DNA of 64,000 nucleotides from Comamonas fluminis (GTDB lineage: Bacteria > Pseudomonadota > Gammaproteobacteria > Burkholderiales > Burkholderiaceae_C), in the NCBI RefSeq assembly GCF_019186805.1, contig NZ_CP066783.1, forward strand, positions 921,501-985,500, in the 5' to 3' direction. The first letter of the stretch is position 1. Every line of letters starts with the position of its first letter. Of the stretch, positions 26,683-35,513 are shown in pieces. The notes under the pieces are model-generated. The model ran no database searches. It saw nothing but the letters and a program-made list of their open reading frames with translations, and was not told the origin of the DNA. A program made the translations under genes and the position numbers.

Positions 26683-29016
26683 TCAGGCCTTGGGAATCAG
26701 CAAGGTGAAAGTGCTGCCTTTGCCCAGCTCGCTCTGGATTTGCAGCTGCCCGCCATGGCGTTGTGCCACGGTGCGCACAAATGCCAGGCCGAGGCCCACA
26801 CCATCCATGCGCTGGTGTTGCTGCAGGCGTTCAAAAGGCTGGCTCAGGCGCGCCAGTGAGGCCGCATCCATGCCGGGGCCATGATCGAGGATGGCAAGCC
26901 CCCAGAATTCATGGCTGTCAATCACGCTGCACTCCACGGTAGATGTGGCGGTCGTGTCTGAGGGCTTGCCGTATTTGATGGCATTGCTCAGCAGGTTGAC
27001 TGCGGCGCGGTAGAGCAGGCCGGGGTCGCCTGCAACCATGGTTTCGTTTTCTGGCAGCTCGAAGATCAGCTGTACTTGCTGTTTTTGCGCGGCGGTCCAG
27101 CTGTCTGATACGGCCTGATCGGCCAGCAGGCCCAGGTCCAGTGCTTCGTTGCGGTAGCTTTGCTGCTGCGCGCGGGCCAGATGCACAAAGTCGTCTGCCA
27201 GCTTCAGTGAGGATTGCGCATAGCCTTCGATGCGTTCAAACAATGCCTCGTCGGCGGAAGGTGCGCGACTGCCGCGCTGCATTTCCAGCAGGGTGATGAT
27301 GGAGCCGATGGGGCTGCGAATGTCATGCGAGATGAATTGCATGGCCTGATCGCGCTGGGTCTGGGCGCTGCGCAGATCGCTGATATCTACAAGGGTGATG
27401 AGCCAGCCTGAGTTGGGTGGCGCCTCGAAGGCTTGACTCAGCAACATGAGGTGGCGGCCCTGGGCATCGCGGCCCTCGCTTTGGCGGGGTAGGGATGCCT
27501 GCTGCATGTCGTTGCGCTGCAGCAGCGGGGCTGCAGGTGTCGATGGGGTGCTGTGCCGGCCTGGGGTATTAGCCTGGCCCAAGCCAGCCAGCAGGCTCAC
27601 CAGATCATCACCCATTTGCAGCTGGATTCCCAGACTGGCGACATAGGCGTGGGCGGCCGTATTGGCCAGCAGCACTTTGCCGCTTCGGTCGCAGACAAAA
27701 GTGGCGGATGGGAGCTGGCGCAGGCTTTCACTGACGAAATGGTGCAGAGAGCGCAACTGGCGGGAGGCTTGTTCCACGGCAGCAATGCGCTGATCGAGTG
27801 CATCTCCGGTCAGAACATTGGCGCTGCTGATTGGCAGGCCCTGACCTTGCAGGTCGCGCAGCTCCAGTGCCAGAAATTGCGTGGCAGAGCGCAGCCGCAG
27901 CCAGCTCCACAGGGGGTAGGCAGAGGCTAGGCCTAGCAAAGCCGCTGCGGGTGCGGTCTGTATGTGACCCCAGCGCGGCGCCAGCCCGGCTGTCAGAAGT
28001 GCAAGGATTGCCAGCCCGGCACAGGCCAGCAGCCCGCCAGAAGGGCCAAACCTGGCCAGTGCCAGCAAGGCCAGCAGCACGGCGATGAGATTGAGGGCGC
28101 GGTTGAGTTCGGGAGACGCCGGCTCCAGGTGCAGGTCTTGCTGAATGCCGCTGAGCACATGGGCCAGCATTTCCACATTCGAGATCAGTCTGGCGCCAAA
28201 GCCGACGGGGGCGGTGAATTTCTCGCCAAGCCCTGCGGCGGTGGCGCCTATCAGCACATATTTGCCGCGAAATGCAGCAGCAGGAATATCGCCGCGCAGC
28301 ACATCGATATACGAGTACGTGGCAAATGGCGTGTTGCCCTGCTGAGGCGCGGCAAAGGCAATGACCTGAGGCTGCAATTGCAGCCAGGAGGCGCTGGGTG
28401 CATCTGCAGGTGCCTGCGCTGGCTGGCATGGCTTGCCCGTCTGGCCTACGCAGTGCAGGCTCAGCGCCATATGCCACTGGGGCGATTCCTTGGGGCCTTC
28501 AATGGCGTTGAAGCGGCGCACCACGCCATCGGCATCCACGGGCATCTGTGTATGCCCGAGTGCAATAGCGGCGCTGCGCAGGCTGGACAGGGGCTCGTTG
28601 ATCTGGGTTTGTGCGCTGCGCGTGATGGGCAAAACGGTGTGGCCATTCCTTTGCAGTGCGGGCTGCAGCAGCAGGTCATCGCCGGGGTAGTCCAGGTCTT
28701 CTTCGCTGAAGACAATGTCCATGCCAATGGCGCGTGGCTGACCAGCGGAGATGCGTTCGATGACAGCCGCATGCAGAGCGCGGCGCCAGGGCCAGCGGCC
28801 AATGGATTCGATGCTGTGATCGTCAATGGCGACGATGACGACATCCGGCGAGGCTGCGCGCTGGTGCAGCCAGGCCGAGGCGTCCTGTATTGCGCTATTG
28901 AAGCGTGTGAGCTGACCGGGGGCGCTGAGGGCATAGACCAGCGTCAGCAGGAAAGCACTGAGCAGCAACCAGCTGTAGCGCAGTTTGGGCGGCTTGCGGC
29001 TTGCGGCTTCAGGCAT
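26683..29016 (-). CDS. CHASE2-domain sensor histidine kinase
   Basis: This is a 777-residue membrane kinase. One N-terminal helix (about residues 14-31) precedes a large periplasmic CHASE2 domain ('VVIVAIDDHSIESIGRWPWRRALHA', 'AIGMDIVFSEED', 'GKYVLIGATAAGLGEKF'). Three helices follow at about 305-380, then a PAS-like region, the phosphoacceptor box 'FISHDIRSPIGSIITLLEMQ' with His564, the N box 'AVNLLSNAIKYG' and the lid 'DHGPGMDAASL...GVGLGLAFV'. It lies downstream of a FecR-domain protein and a response regulator on the same strand. The signal is unknown. Confidence 0.9.
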   Translation of the reverse strand: MPEAASRKPPKLRYSWLLLSAFLLTLVYALSAPGQLTRFNSAIQDASAWLHQRAASPDVVIVAIDDHSIESIGRWPWRRALHAAVIERISAGQPRAIGMDIVFSEEDLDYPGDDLLLQPALQRNGHTVLPITRSAQTQINEPLSSLRSAAIALGHTQMPVDADGVVRRFNAIEGPKESPQWHMALSLHCVGQTGKPCQPAQAPADAPSASWLQLQPQVIAFAAPQQGNTPFATYSYIDVLRGDIPAAAFRGKYVLIGATAAGLGEKFTAPVGFGARLISNVEMLAHVLSGIQQDLHLEPASPELNRALNLIAVLLALLALARFGPSGGLLACAGLAILALLTAGLAPRWGHIQTAPAAALLGLASAYPLWSWLRLRSATQFLALELRDLQGQGLPISSANVLTGDALDQRIAAVEQASRQLRSLHHFVSESLRQLPSATFVCDRSGKVLLANTAAHAYVASLGIQLQMGDDLVSLLAGLGQANTPGRHSTPSTPAAPLLQRNDMQQASLPRQSEGRDAQGRHLMLLSQAFEAPPNSGWLITLVDISDLRSAQTQRDQAMQFISHDIRSPIGSIITLLEMQRGSRAPSADEALFERIEGYAQSSLKLADDFVHLARAQQQSYRNEALDLGLLADQAVSDSWTAAQKQQVQLIFELPENETMVAGDPGLLYRAAVNLLSNAIKYGKPSDTTATSTVECSVIDSHEFWGLAILDHGPGMDAASLARLSQPFERLQQHQRMDGVGLGLAFVRTVAQRHGGQLQIQSELGKGSTFTLLIPKA

Positions 29017-29035
29017 GGGGGCTGGGGTGGTGATT

Positions 29036-29075
29036 GCTCATGAATGCATAGCTGCTTGCGCCTGCCATGCATTGG
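29036..29075 (+). repeat. Possible degenerate family A repeat
   Basis: The core ATAGCTGCTTGCGC matches the centre of the repeat seen at 13285 and 51219. The flanking stems are not preserved; instead ATGCAT occurs on both sides. It lies in the 116-base gap between the kinase and FecR-domain genes. Confidence 0.35.
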
Positions 29076-29132
29076 TTTGAGTGAGAAAGCGTATGAGGAA
29101 TCATATTCATCATGCGCAGGCAGCTCACTTTT

Positions 29133-30902
29133 TTATTGGCGCATCAGACGCACGCCATCGCCGGAGGAAAGGCTTTGGCCATCACCGGTAGTGACCCAGT
29201 TGCCCGTCTGAAACTGGCGGGCCGGGGTGAAGTTGCTGCGCAGGCCGTTGCTGTCTTCCACCTGCATCTGCAGGTAATAGCTGCCCGCGGCCAGATCCTG
29301 GGTGGACCACTGGGGCTGGGTCAGCCAGGTGTCCACCAGTGGTTTGGAGAATTCCGCATCCTGAGCCACCACGACGTGATAGCGGTGGCCTTCTTCGCCT
29401 GCCCAGCGAATATTGCGGCTGCCTTCACCGGCAGAGCCACCCATTTGCAGCTCTGGCGATTTGGGCGCTTCGGCCAGCTTCATGCGCTGGGGCGGGGCAA
29501 AGGGACCGGGGTCTTGCTGGCCATTGGTCAGCGTGCGGGTGCTGGCAACGCGCCACTGGTAGTCGCCTACGGGCAGCTTGGCCAGCGCCTGTGCGGCCAG
29601 GCTGCACTCCTGCAAGGCACTGACATCAATGAGAGGCTGGGCAAAGTCTGCACCGCTGGCAGCGACTTGAATGCGGTAGGACGAGGCTTGCTCAACCTTG
29701 GTGCACTGCAAGCCGCGCTGGCCCAGGCCCACCACGGCATCAGGCTCGGGGGATTCGTACAGCGGCGGCACGGGCGTGGCCTTCACGCGCAGGCTGTGCG
29801 TGCTGCGCGCGCCGGGAATGCCGTTGGCATCAATGGCGCGCACGGTGGCCAGATAGTTGCCGTCTGGCACGCCGGTGAGGCGGGCTGGTGATTGCGTAAA
29901 CAGGCCGCTGCGCACGATCTGGTTCAGGTCTTTGTGCTCGGCCAGTTGAACCTGATAGCGCACTGCACCCGCCATGACGGGCAGCGGCAGGCTAACCCAG
30001 CTGGCATCTTCGGCCAGGGCGGGCCACAGAGCGATATCCGGTGCGGGCAGCATGGCCGTGGGTTTGCTCAACTGGCCATTGGCAGAAACAGCCACGCCCT
30101 GACCGGGCTTGAGCAGGGCAGAGGGGCGGCCCGACTGTACGGAGACGGAGCCCTCATCCACTGCTGCGGCCGTCTGGCCCTGGGCGTCGGTCAGCACCAG
30201 AAACTGGGTGCCGCGCACGCTGGTTGATGCCGATGGGGTGCGAATTTCAAAGCGTCGCTCGGTCTGCACCTGTTTGGAGACAGAGGCTTCAACACCGCCT
30301 TCACGCAGGTCCAGCACCGATTGCAGGGTGCCCGCACGGCCTTTGCGGCGCATCTGGCGCAGCTCTACATCAGAGGCAGATTGCACGCGCACCAGCGAAC
30401 CATCGGCCAGGCGGACCGAGACAAAGCCATTGGCTGGCACCTTGAGCGAATCACCTTCTTCCAGCAACTGACCTTTTTGCACGGGCTGGCTGGCGGCCGC
30501 TGTATTGGCGGGCGTGTCGGCCAGGTGGCTGAGCGAGCGAGTGCTGCGCACATCACCCTGCACAAATTCCACCGAGGCCGCCGCAGCGCGCAGCAGGCGT
30601 GTGGGAATCCGCAGCACCGAGCCAGGTTGCAGGCGCAGCGGGTCTTGCACGCGGTTATGGCTTTGCAGCGCAGTCCAGCGGGTGTGGTCGCCCAGATAGC
30701 GGGAGGCCAGCTGTTCCAGCGTATCGCCCGCAGTCACGCGGTGCTCGATCACATCGCCAGCAGGCGAGGCTGGGCGAATCTGCGCCATTGCCTGACCTGT
30801 CAGCGCCAGTCCGGCCACGCCGCTGCAGGCCAGCACCATTTGCATGGAGGGGACGGACTTGCGCGGAAAGGGAATGGACAGGGTTGAGAGGGAAATAGGC
30901 AT
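29133..30902 (-). CDS. LysM- and FecR-domain envelope protein
   Basis: This 589-residue exported protein has an N-terminal export signal up to about 'GQAMA' (residue 40). A LysM peptidoglycan-binding motif follows at about 53-100 ('HRVTAGDTLEQLASRYLGD', 'LQPGSVLRIP'). A FecR domain covers about 145-245 ('VPANGFVSVRLADGSLVRVQ', 'TPSASTSVRGTQFLV'). Several fibronectin-III-like beta repeats fill the C-terminal half. It sits between the OmpR-type regulator and the CHASE2 kinase. It may pass a cell-wall signal to the kinase, but this is inferred from order alone. Confidence 0.85.
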   Translation of the reverse strand: MPISLSTLSIPFPRKSVPSMQMVLACSGVAGLALTGQAMAQIRPASPAGDVIEHRVTAGDTLEQLASRYLGDHTRWTALQSHNRVQDPLRLQPGSVLRIPTRLLRAAAASVEFVQGDVRSTRSLSHLADTPANTAAASQPVQKGQLLEEGDSLKVPANGFVSVRLADGSLVRVQSASDVELRQMRRKGRAGTLQSVLDLREGGVEASVSKQVQTERRFEIRTPSASTSVRGTQFLVLTDAQGQTAAAVDEGSVSVQSGRPSALLKPGQGVAVSANGQLSKPTAMLPAPDIALWPALAEDASWVSLPLPVMAGAVRYQVQLAEHKDLNQIVRSGLFTQSPARLTGVPDGNYLATVRAIDANGIPGARSTHSLRVKATPVPPLYESPEPDAVVGLGQRGLQCTKVEQASSYRIQVAASGADFAQPLIDVSALQECSLAAQALAKLPVGDYQWRVASTRTLTNGQQDPGPFAPPQRMKLAEAPKSPELQMGGSAGEGSRNIRWAGEEGHRYHVVVAQDAEFSKPLVDTWLTQPQWSTQDLAAGSYYLQMQVEDSNGLRSNFTPARQFQTGNWVTTGDGQSLSSGDGVRLMRQ

Positions 30903-30955
30903 ATAGCGTAGATGGGGTGTGCGGTAGTTGCTATGAAAAGTGAAAAAACTCAGTG

Positions 30956-31660
30956 TCAGGCGACAGAGGTGGTTTCGGTCTCCGGCACATCCAGCCTGTA
31001 GCCGTAGCCGTAAATGGCGGAGATGGAATACGGCTGACCAGCGCGCAGATTGAGCAGATTACGCAGACGCGAGACATGGGTGTCCAGAGAGCGGGACTGC
31101 ACTTCGGAGTTATGGCCCCAGACGACTTCGCGCAGATGATCGCGGGACAGCAGGCGACCCTGGTTCTGGAACAGCGTCAGCGCCAGTGTGTATTCGCGGT
31201 GGGTGACTTCCACGGGCTTGCCATCGATTTCGATGCCATTGGTGGCGGTGTGAAAGCGATAGGGGCCGAAGTTCAGCACGCTCTGGGCCGACAGCGGGTA
31301 GGCCCGGCGCAGCAGGGCCGACATGCGTGCGCGCAGCTCAGCTGCGCGCACGGGCTTGATCATGAAATCATCTGCCCCGCAGCTCAGGCCTTCAACAATG
31401 TCGGCCTCTTCACTGCGGTGGGTGATGAAGATGATGGGCAGCTCTTTGCTGACTTGCTCGCGCACCCAGCGCACTACTTCCGTGCCGGCGATGTCGGGCA
31501 ACTCCCAGTCCACCAGCAGCAGATCAAAGCTTTCGCGGCGCAGAGCCTGTTGCAAAGCCGTACCTTTGAGAAAGGTGTGGCAGCTGTGGCCTGCTTCTCT
31601 TACGACCTGCTCCAGCAGTTGCAGCTGCAGAGCGTCATCATCCAAGGCGGCGATACGCAT
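30956..31660 (-). CDS. OmpR-family response regulator of the CHASE2/FecR module
   Basis: This DNA-binding regulator has 234 residues. The receiver has acidic residues in 'ALDDDALQLQ', the phosphoacceptor Asp51 in 'LLLVDWELPDIAG' and Lys102 in 'DFMIKPVRAAELRARM'. The winged helix contains 'VTHREYTLALTLFQNQGRLLSRDHLREVVWG' and 'LDTHVSRLRNLL'. It is the first gene of a three-gene unit with the FecR-domain protein and the CHASE2 kinase. Its target sites are unknown; the 87 bases upstream do not show a clear direct repeat. Confidence 0.92.
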   Translation of the reverse strand: MRIAALDDDALQLQLLEQVVREAGHSCHTFLKGTALQQALRRESFDLLLVDWELPDIAGTEVVRWVREQVSKELPIIFITHRSEEADIVEGLSCGADDFMIKPVRAAELRARMSALLRRAYPLSAQSVLNFGPYRFHTATNGIEIDGKPVEVTHREYTLALTLFQNQGRLLSRDHLREVVWGHNSEVQSRSLDTHVSRLRNLLNLRAGQPYSISAIYGYGYRLDVPETETTSVA

Positions 31661-31747
31661 GTGTCATTCCTTTCGTTCGAAGGACTTGTTCCTCGCAACC
31701 AGCACGCATCGGGCATGCTGGCTCCCATCCTCCACTGCAGCAGGAGT

Positions 31748-33049
31748 TTACTGTTCAGCGGCTTCGCGCAGTTGTTCCAGCGCTTGTACCACTTGCTCGT
31801 CCTGCACACCATCTACAGTTTGCAGGCGTGGCTTCAGTGCTGAAAGGGCGCTGGCCCCTTCGCGCTGCAGCTGGGCAATGCTCTGGCCTGCTTCCTTGGG
31901 CGCAGCAAAACCCTGGCTTTGCAGCAGCAACTGGCCGTCAGCGGCAACCAGCTTGAAGTAGAACTGGCCATCGGCCTCGCGGTATTGCTTGAACTGGGGC
32001 AGCGCAGCCTTGGCAGTCTTGACCTTGGTCTTTTGCGCCTGTGCCAGATTGCGGATGCCCACGGCGCTGCGCAGTTGCTGCAGCAGCGGTGTTGCCAGCT
32101 TGCGGGCCTTGATGGCGCCCGCTTGCAGAATTTCTTCCAGCTCGGCGGGGTGGGCAATCAGGTATTCGTAGCGCTCGCGCATGGGCGCGATTTCACGGTC
32201 AATGCGCTCGAACAGCATTTGCTTGGCGTCGCCCCATGCAATACCTTCGGCGTACAGCTTGCGCAGGGCAGTGGTTTCTTCTTCGCTGGCAAAAGCCTGG
32301 TAAATCTGGAACAGGGCCGAGCCTTCGACTTCCTTGGCTTCGCCGGGCGCGCGCGAGTCAGTGGTGATGCTGTTGATGAGCTTTTTGAGCTGATCGCGTG
32401 AAGCGAACAGCGGAATGGTGTTGTTGTAGCTCTTGCTCATCTTGCGGCCATCAAGGCCGGGAAGCGTGGCGACGGACTCTTCCACCACGGCTTCGGGCAG
32501 GGTGAAGTACTCGCCGCTGTAGATATGGTTGAAACTGGAGGCCATGTCGCGCGCCATCTCCAGGTGCTGTACCTGGTCGCGGCCCACGGGAACCTTGTGG
32601 GCGTTGAAGACCAGAATGTCGGCGCCCATCAGCACGGGGTACATGAACAGGCCGGCAGTCACTCCGTCATCGGGCTCGGTGCCTGCAGCATTGTTCTTGT
32701 CCACCGAGGCTTTGTAGGCGTGGGCGCGGTTGAGCAGGCCCTTGCCGGTCACGCAGGTCAGAAACCAGGTCAGCTCGGGAATCTCGGGAATGTCGGACTG
32801 GCGGTAGAAGGTGACGTGTTCCGGGTCCAGACCGGCAGCCAGCCAGCTGGCAGCGATTTCAATGGTGGAGCGCTGAACGCGGTCCGGGTCCTGGCATTTG
32901 ATGAGCGCGTGGTAGTCGGCCAGAAAGTAGAAGTTCTCCACCTTCTTGTCGCGGCTGGCTTCGATGGCAGGGCGCATCATGCCTGCGTAGTTGCCCAGAT
33001 GTGGCGTGCCGCTGGGGGTAATGCCAGTCAGAAAACGGGTAGTGCTCAT
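31748..33049 (-). CDS. trpS: Tryptophanyl-tRNA synthetase with C-terminal extension
   Basis: This class I synthetase charges tRNA-Trp. It shows the HIGH-type element 'GITPSGTPHLGNY', 'VLMGADILVFNAHKVPVGRDQVQHLEMARD' and 'GRKMSKSYNN'. Common bacterial TrpS has about 330-350 residues; this one has 433. The extra part includes 'GQFYFKLVAADGQLLLQSQGF' (about residues 360-380), which resembles the DUF1508/YegP fold repeat, and a helical end. The extension is in frame and uninterrupted, so it is a real fusion rather than read-through. Confidence 0.95.
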   Translation of the reverse strand: MSTTRFLTGITPSGTPHLGNYAGMMRPAIEASRDKKVENFYFLADYHALIKCQDPDRVQRSTIEIAASWLAAGLDPEHVTFYRQSDIPEIPELTWFLTCVTGKGLLNRAHAYKASVDKNNAAGTEPDDGVTAGLFMYPVLMGADILVFNAHKVPVGRDQVQHLEMARDMASSFNHIYSGEYFTLPEAVVEESVATLPGLDGRKMSKSYNNTIPLFASRDQLKKLINSITTDSRAPGEAKEVEGSALFQIYQAFASEEETTALRKLYAEGIAWGDAKQMLFERIDREIAPMRERYEYLIAHPAELEEILQAGAIKARKLATPLLQQLRSAVGIRNLAQAQKTKVKTAKAALPQFKQYREADGQFYFKLVAADGQLLLQSQGFAAPKEAGQSIAQLQREGASALSALKPRLQTVDGVQDEQVVQALEQLREAAEQ

Positions 33050-33091
33050 AGGATCAACAGCAAATATCAGTAGCGGTCTGTGGCGCCGGTA

Positions 33092-33760
33092 TTAGCGCAG
33101 CAAGGCCATGAAGGGGTAGAGAATCAGATCAATGATGGTGTAGCCCAGGCTCATCAGCGGGCGCAGCCAGTAGCTGCCCACCACGCCTGCAATCACCAGC
33201 GCCATCACGATGAAAAATCCGTAGGGCTCGATGCGGGCCACGGCTTGTGCCTGCTTCCAGGGCAGCAGGCCGACCAGAATGCGGCCACCATCCAGTGGCG
33301 GCAGGGGAAACAGGTTAAAGGCCCACATCACCAAGTTGACGGCAATGCCAGCGCGGCACATTTCGAGGAAAAAGCGTTCGTGCAGGCCCAATCCTGCCAT
33401 CAGCACCAGAAGCAGTGCCCAGAAAACGGCCTGTACAAAATTCGATGCAGGGCCAGCCAGAGCCACCCAGATCATGTCGCGCTTGGGGTTGCGCAACTGG
33501 TCAAAGCGCACGGGCACGGGTTTTGCGTAGCCAAACAGAAAAGCGCCTGAGGTGGCGAAGTACAGCAGCAGCGGCATCAGGATGGTGCCGATGGGGTCGA
33601 TGTGCTTGATGGGGTTGAGCGTGATGCGCCCCATCATGGCCGCAGTGTTGTCACCAAAGTGGCGCGCGGCATAGCCGTGCGCTGCCTCATGGATGGTGAT
33701 GGCAAACAGCACGGGCAGTGCGTAGATCAGGACGGTCTGTATGAGTTCTTGGATTTCCAC
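33092..33760 (-). CDS. Site-2 protease family (M50) intramembrane metalloprotease
   Basis: This 222-residue polytopic membrane protein has a zinc motif HExxH in 'FAITIHEAAHGYAARHFGD' and the second metal-ligand motif in 'NLFPLPPLDGGRILVGLLP'. It is a short S2P homologue without PDZ domains, so it is not RseP. Natural substrates are unknown. It lies 42 bases upstream of trpS; this pair together with the YciO and PHP genes is a recurrent betaproteobacterial cluster. Confidence 0.9.
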   Translation of the reverse strand: MEIQELIQTVLIYALPVLFAITIHEAAHGYAARHFGDNTAAMMGRITLNPIKHIDPIGTILMPLLLYFATSGAFLFGYAKPVPVRFDQLRNPKRDMIWVALAGPASNFVQAVFWALLLVLMAGLGLHERFFLEMCRAGIAVNLVMWAFNLFPLPPLDGGRILVGLLPWKQAQAVARIEPYGFFIVMALVIAGVVGSYWLRPLMSLGYTIIDLILYPFMALLR

Positions 33761-33901
33761 CCTTGAATTGTCTCAGACCGGAGGCCCGAGTGCAGAGGAA
33801 GAGCCTGAACGTGAGGCAAGCACTTAGTTGCGCTGTGCATTGGATGTTGCAAAATGCAACAAAACACACCAAAAATCCAGAGACAAGGTTAGGAATTCAT
33901 C

Positions 33902-35194
33902 GTGGGAATATTTGCAAGACTGCCCATCAGCATGCGGCTGGTGATCGTATTTGGATCTATCAGCCTGTGGATGCTGATTCTGATGGCCATGACTTGGGGT
34001 TCACTGTCATCGGTGGAAGCCGGATTGCAGGCCGGAACCCTGCAGGCCGCGCAGGCCAGGGATTTGCTGGCGGATGTGCACAGCACGCGCTGGTGGGTGC
34101 TGGGGCTGGGCAGCGGCGTCTGCGCAGTCTGCGCGCTGGCATGGTTCAGCCTGCGCCGCAGCATCGTGCAGCCGCTGCAGCAAGCCATCTTGATTGCAGA
34201 GACGGTGGCGTCTGGCGATTTGAGCCAGGAGTTTTCATCGGATGTGCAGGGTGACTTTGGCCGCTTGCTGACCGCGCTGGGCACCATGGAGGACACCCTG
34301 ACGGAACTGGTGGGGCGCATCAAGCAGTCCACCGATGCGATTGGCATCTCTGCAGGGGAAATTGATGCGGGCAATGAAAACCTCTCCAGCCGAACCCAGG
34401 CCCAGGTCAGCGCGCTGACGGAGACTGCAGCCAGCATGGAGCAGCTGACAGCCACTGTGCGCCAGAACGCAGAGCGGGCTCAGTCAGCCAGCTCGCTGGC
34501 GGTATCGGCATCAGAGCGGGCTGAACGTGGCGGCAAAGTGGTGGGGCAGGTGGTGCACACCATGGATGCCATCAGCAGCAGCTCTCACAAGATTGTGGAC
34601 ATCATTCAGGTGATTGAGGGGATTGCTTTCCAGACCAATATCCTGGCGCTCAATGCGGCGGTGGAGGCCGCTCGGGCTGGCGATCAAGGGCGTGGTTTTG
34701 CGGTGGTGGCCAGTGAAGTGCGCTCTCTGGCCCAGCGCAGCGGTGAAGCCGCCAAGCAGATCAAGGAGCTGATTCACGCCAGCGTCAGCCAGGTGCAGAA
34801 CGGCGCGGGGCTGGTGAGCCAGGCGGGCAGCTCCATGCAGGACATCATGCAGGCGGCAGGCCAGGTCAGTGGGTTGCTGGGCGAGATATCGCACGCGCTG
34901 CAGGAGCAGAGCGAGGGCATTGCCCACGTGAACATGGCGGTGGCGCATATGGACAGCACCAATCAGGAAAATGCCGTGCTGGTGCAGCAGGCCACGCAGG
35001 CGGCAGGCGCGCTTAATGCCCGCACGCAGGATTTGCAGCAGGCCGTGGGTGCTTTCAGGCTGGATGATGAAGAAGCATCGGCGCATGTGCCGTTTCTGGC
35101 GCCGGCTGCTGCTGCGCCACGCACCTTCATGGCGGCGGTGCCAGCCAAATCTGCCGTGCATGCAGGCAGGGCTCTGGAGTACGACGAGCGTTGA
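33902..35194 (+). CDS. Methyl-accepting chemotaxis protein with minimal periplasmic domain
   Basis: This 430-residue receptor has two membrane helices (about residues 12-34 and 64-82) with a periplasmic loop of only about 30 residues, too short for a standard ligand domain. HAMP covers about 83-135. The signalling domain has the conserved hairpin '[34 protein letters not shown]' split over the tip. The C terminus ('GRALEYDER') lacks a CheR-binding pentapeptide. The start is GTG after TTAGGA. The gene lies opposite to, and inside, the otherwise minus-strand PHP/YciO/protease/trpS cluster. Confidence 0.9.
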   Translation: MGIFARLPISMRLVIVFGSISLWMLILMAMTWGSLSSVEAGLQAGTLQAAQARDLLADVHSTRWWVLGLGSGVCAVCALAWFSLRRSIVQPLQQAILIAETVASGDLSQEFSSDVQGDFGRLLTALGTMEDTLTELVGRIKQSTDAIGISAGEIDAGNENLSSRTQAQVSALTETAASMEQLTATVRQNAERAQSASSLAVSASERAERGGKVVGQVVHTMDAISSSSHKIVDIIQVIEGIAFQTNILALNAAVEAARAGDQGRGFAVVASEVRSLAQRSGEAAKQIKELIHASVSQVQNGAGLVSQAGSSMQDIMQAAGQVSGLLGEISHALQEQSEGIAHVNMAVAHMDSTNQENAVLVQQATQAAGALNARTQDLQQAVGAFRLDDEEASAHVPFLAPAAAAPRTFMAAVPAKSAVHAGRALEYDER

Positions 35195-35195
35195 A

Positions 35196-35513
35196 TCAGC
35201 TTGCTGCTGGCAGCAAACGGCTGAGCATCAGCGCGGTAAAACCGAGCTGTATGCACAGGGAAATGCCCAGCATGATGCGGCGATGTTTTGGGCTGTCATT
35301 GGCGGCGGCATGGAGGCCTGGCGCTACCTGGAAGCGCTTGCCTGTGGCGTGCGCGTGAGTGTTCCAGGCAGTCCAGGCCGTCGCAATGGTGTAGACCATC
35401 GCGAAATGCCAGGTGGGCTGGGCCACCAAGGCTGCCACCACTGACAGCGCGCACAGGCCCGCAATCCACAGCGGCCAGCGGGCCTGCGCAAAGTCTTTGG
35501 CGGTTTCGCTCAT
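35196..35513 (-). CDS. Small uncharacterised membrane protein
   Basis: This 105-residue protein has about three hydrophobic helices (about residues 14-31, 33-48 and 80-98) and a hydrophilic loop with several His residues between the last two. I do not recognise a family. Its ATG overlaps the stop of the YciO-type gene (ATGA), so it is translationally coupled. It converges on the chemoreceptor gene with a single base between the two stop codons. Confidence 0.7.
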   Translation of the reverse strand: MSETAKDFAQARWPLWIAGLCALSVVAALVAQPTWHFAMVYTIATAWTAWNTHAHATGKRFQVAPGLHAAANDSPKHRRIMLGISLCIQLGFTALMLSRLLPAAS

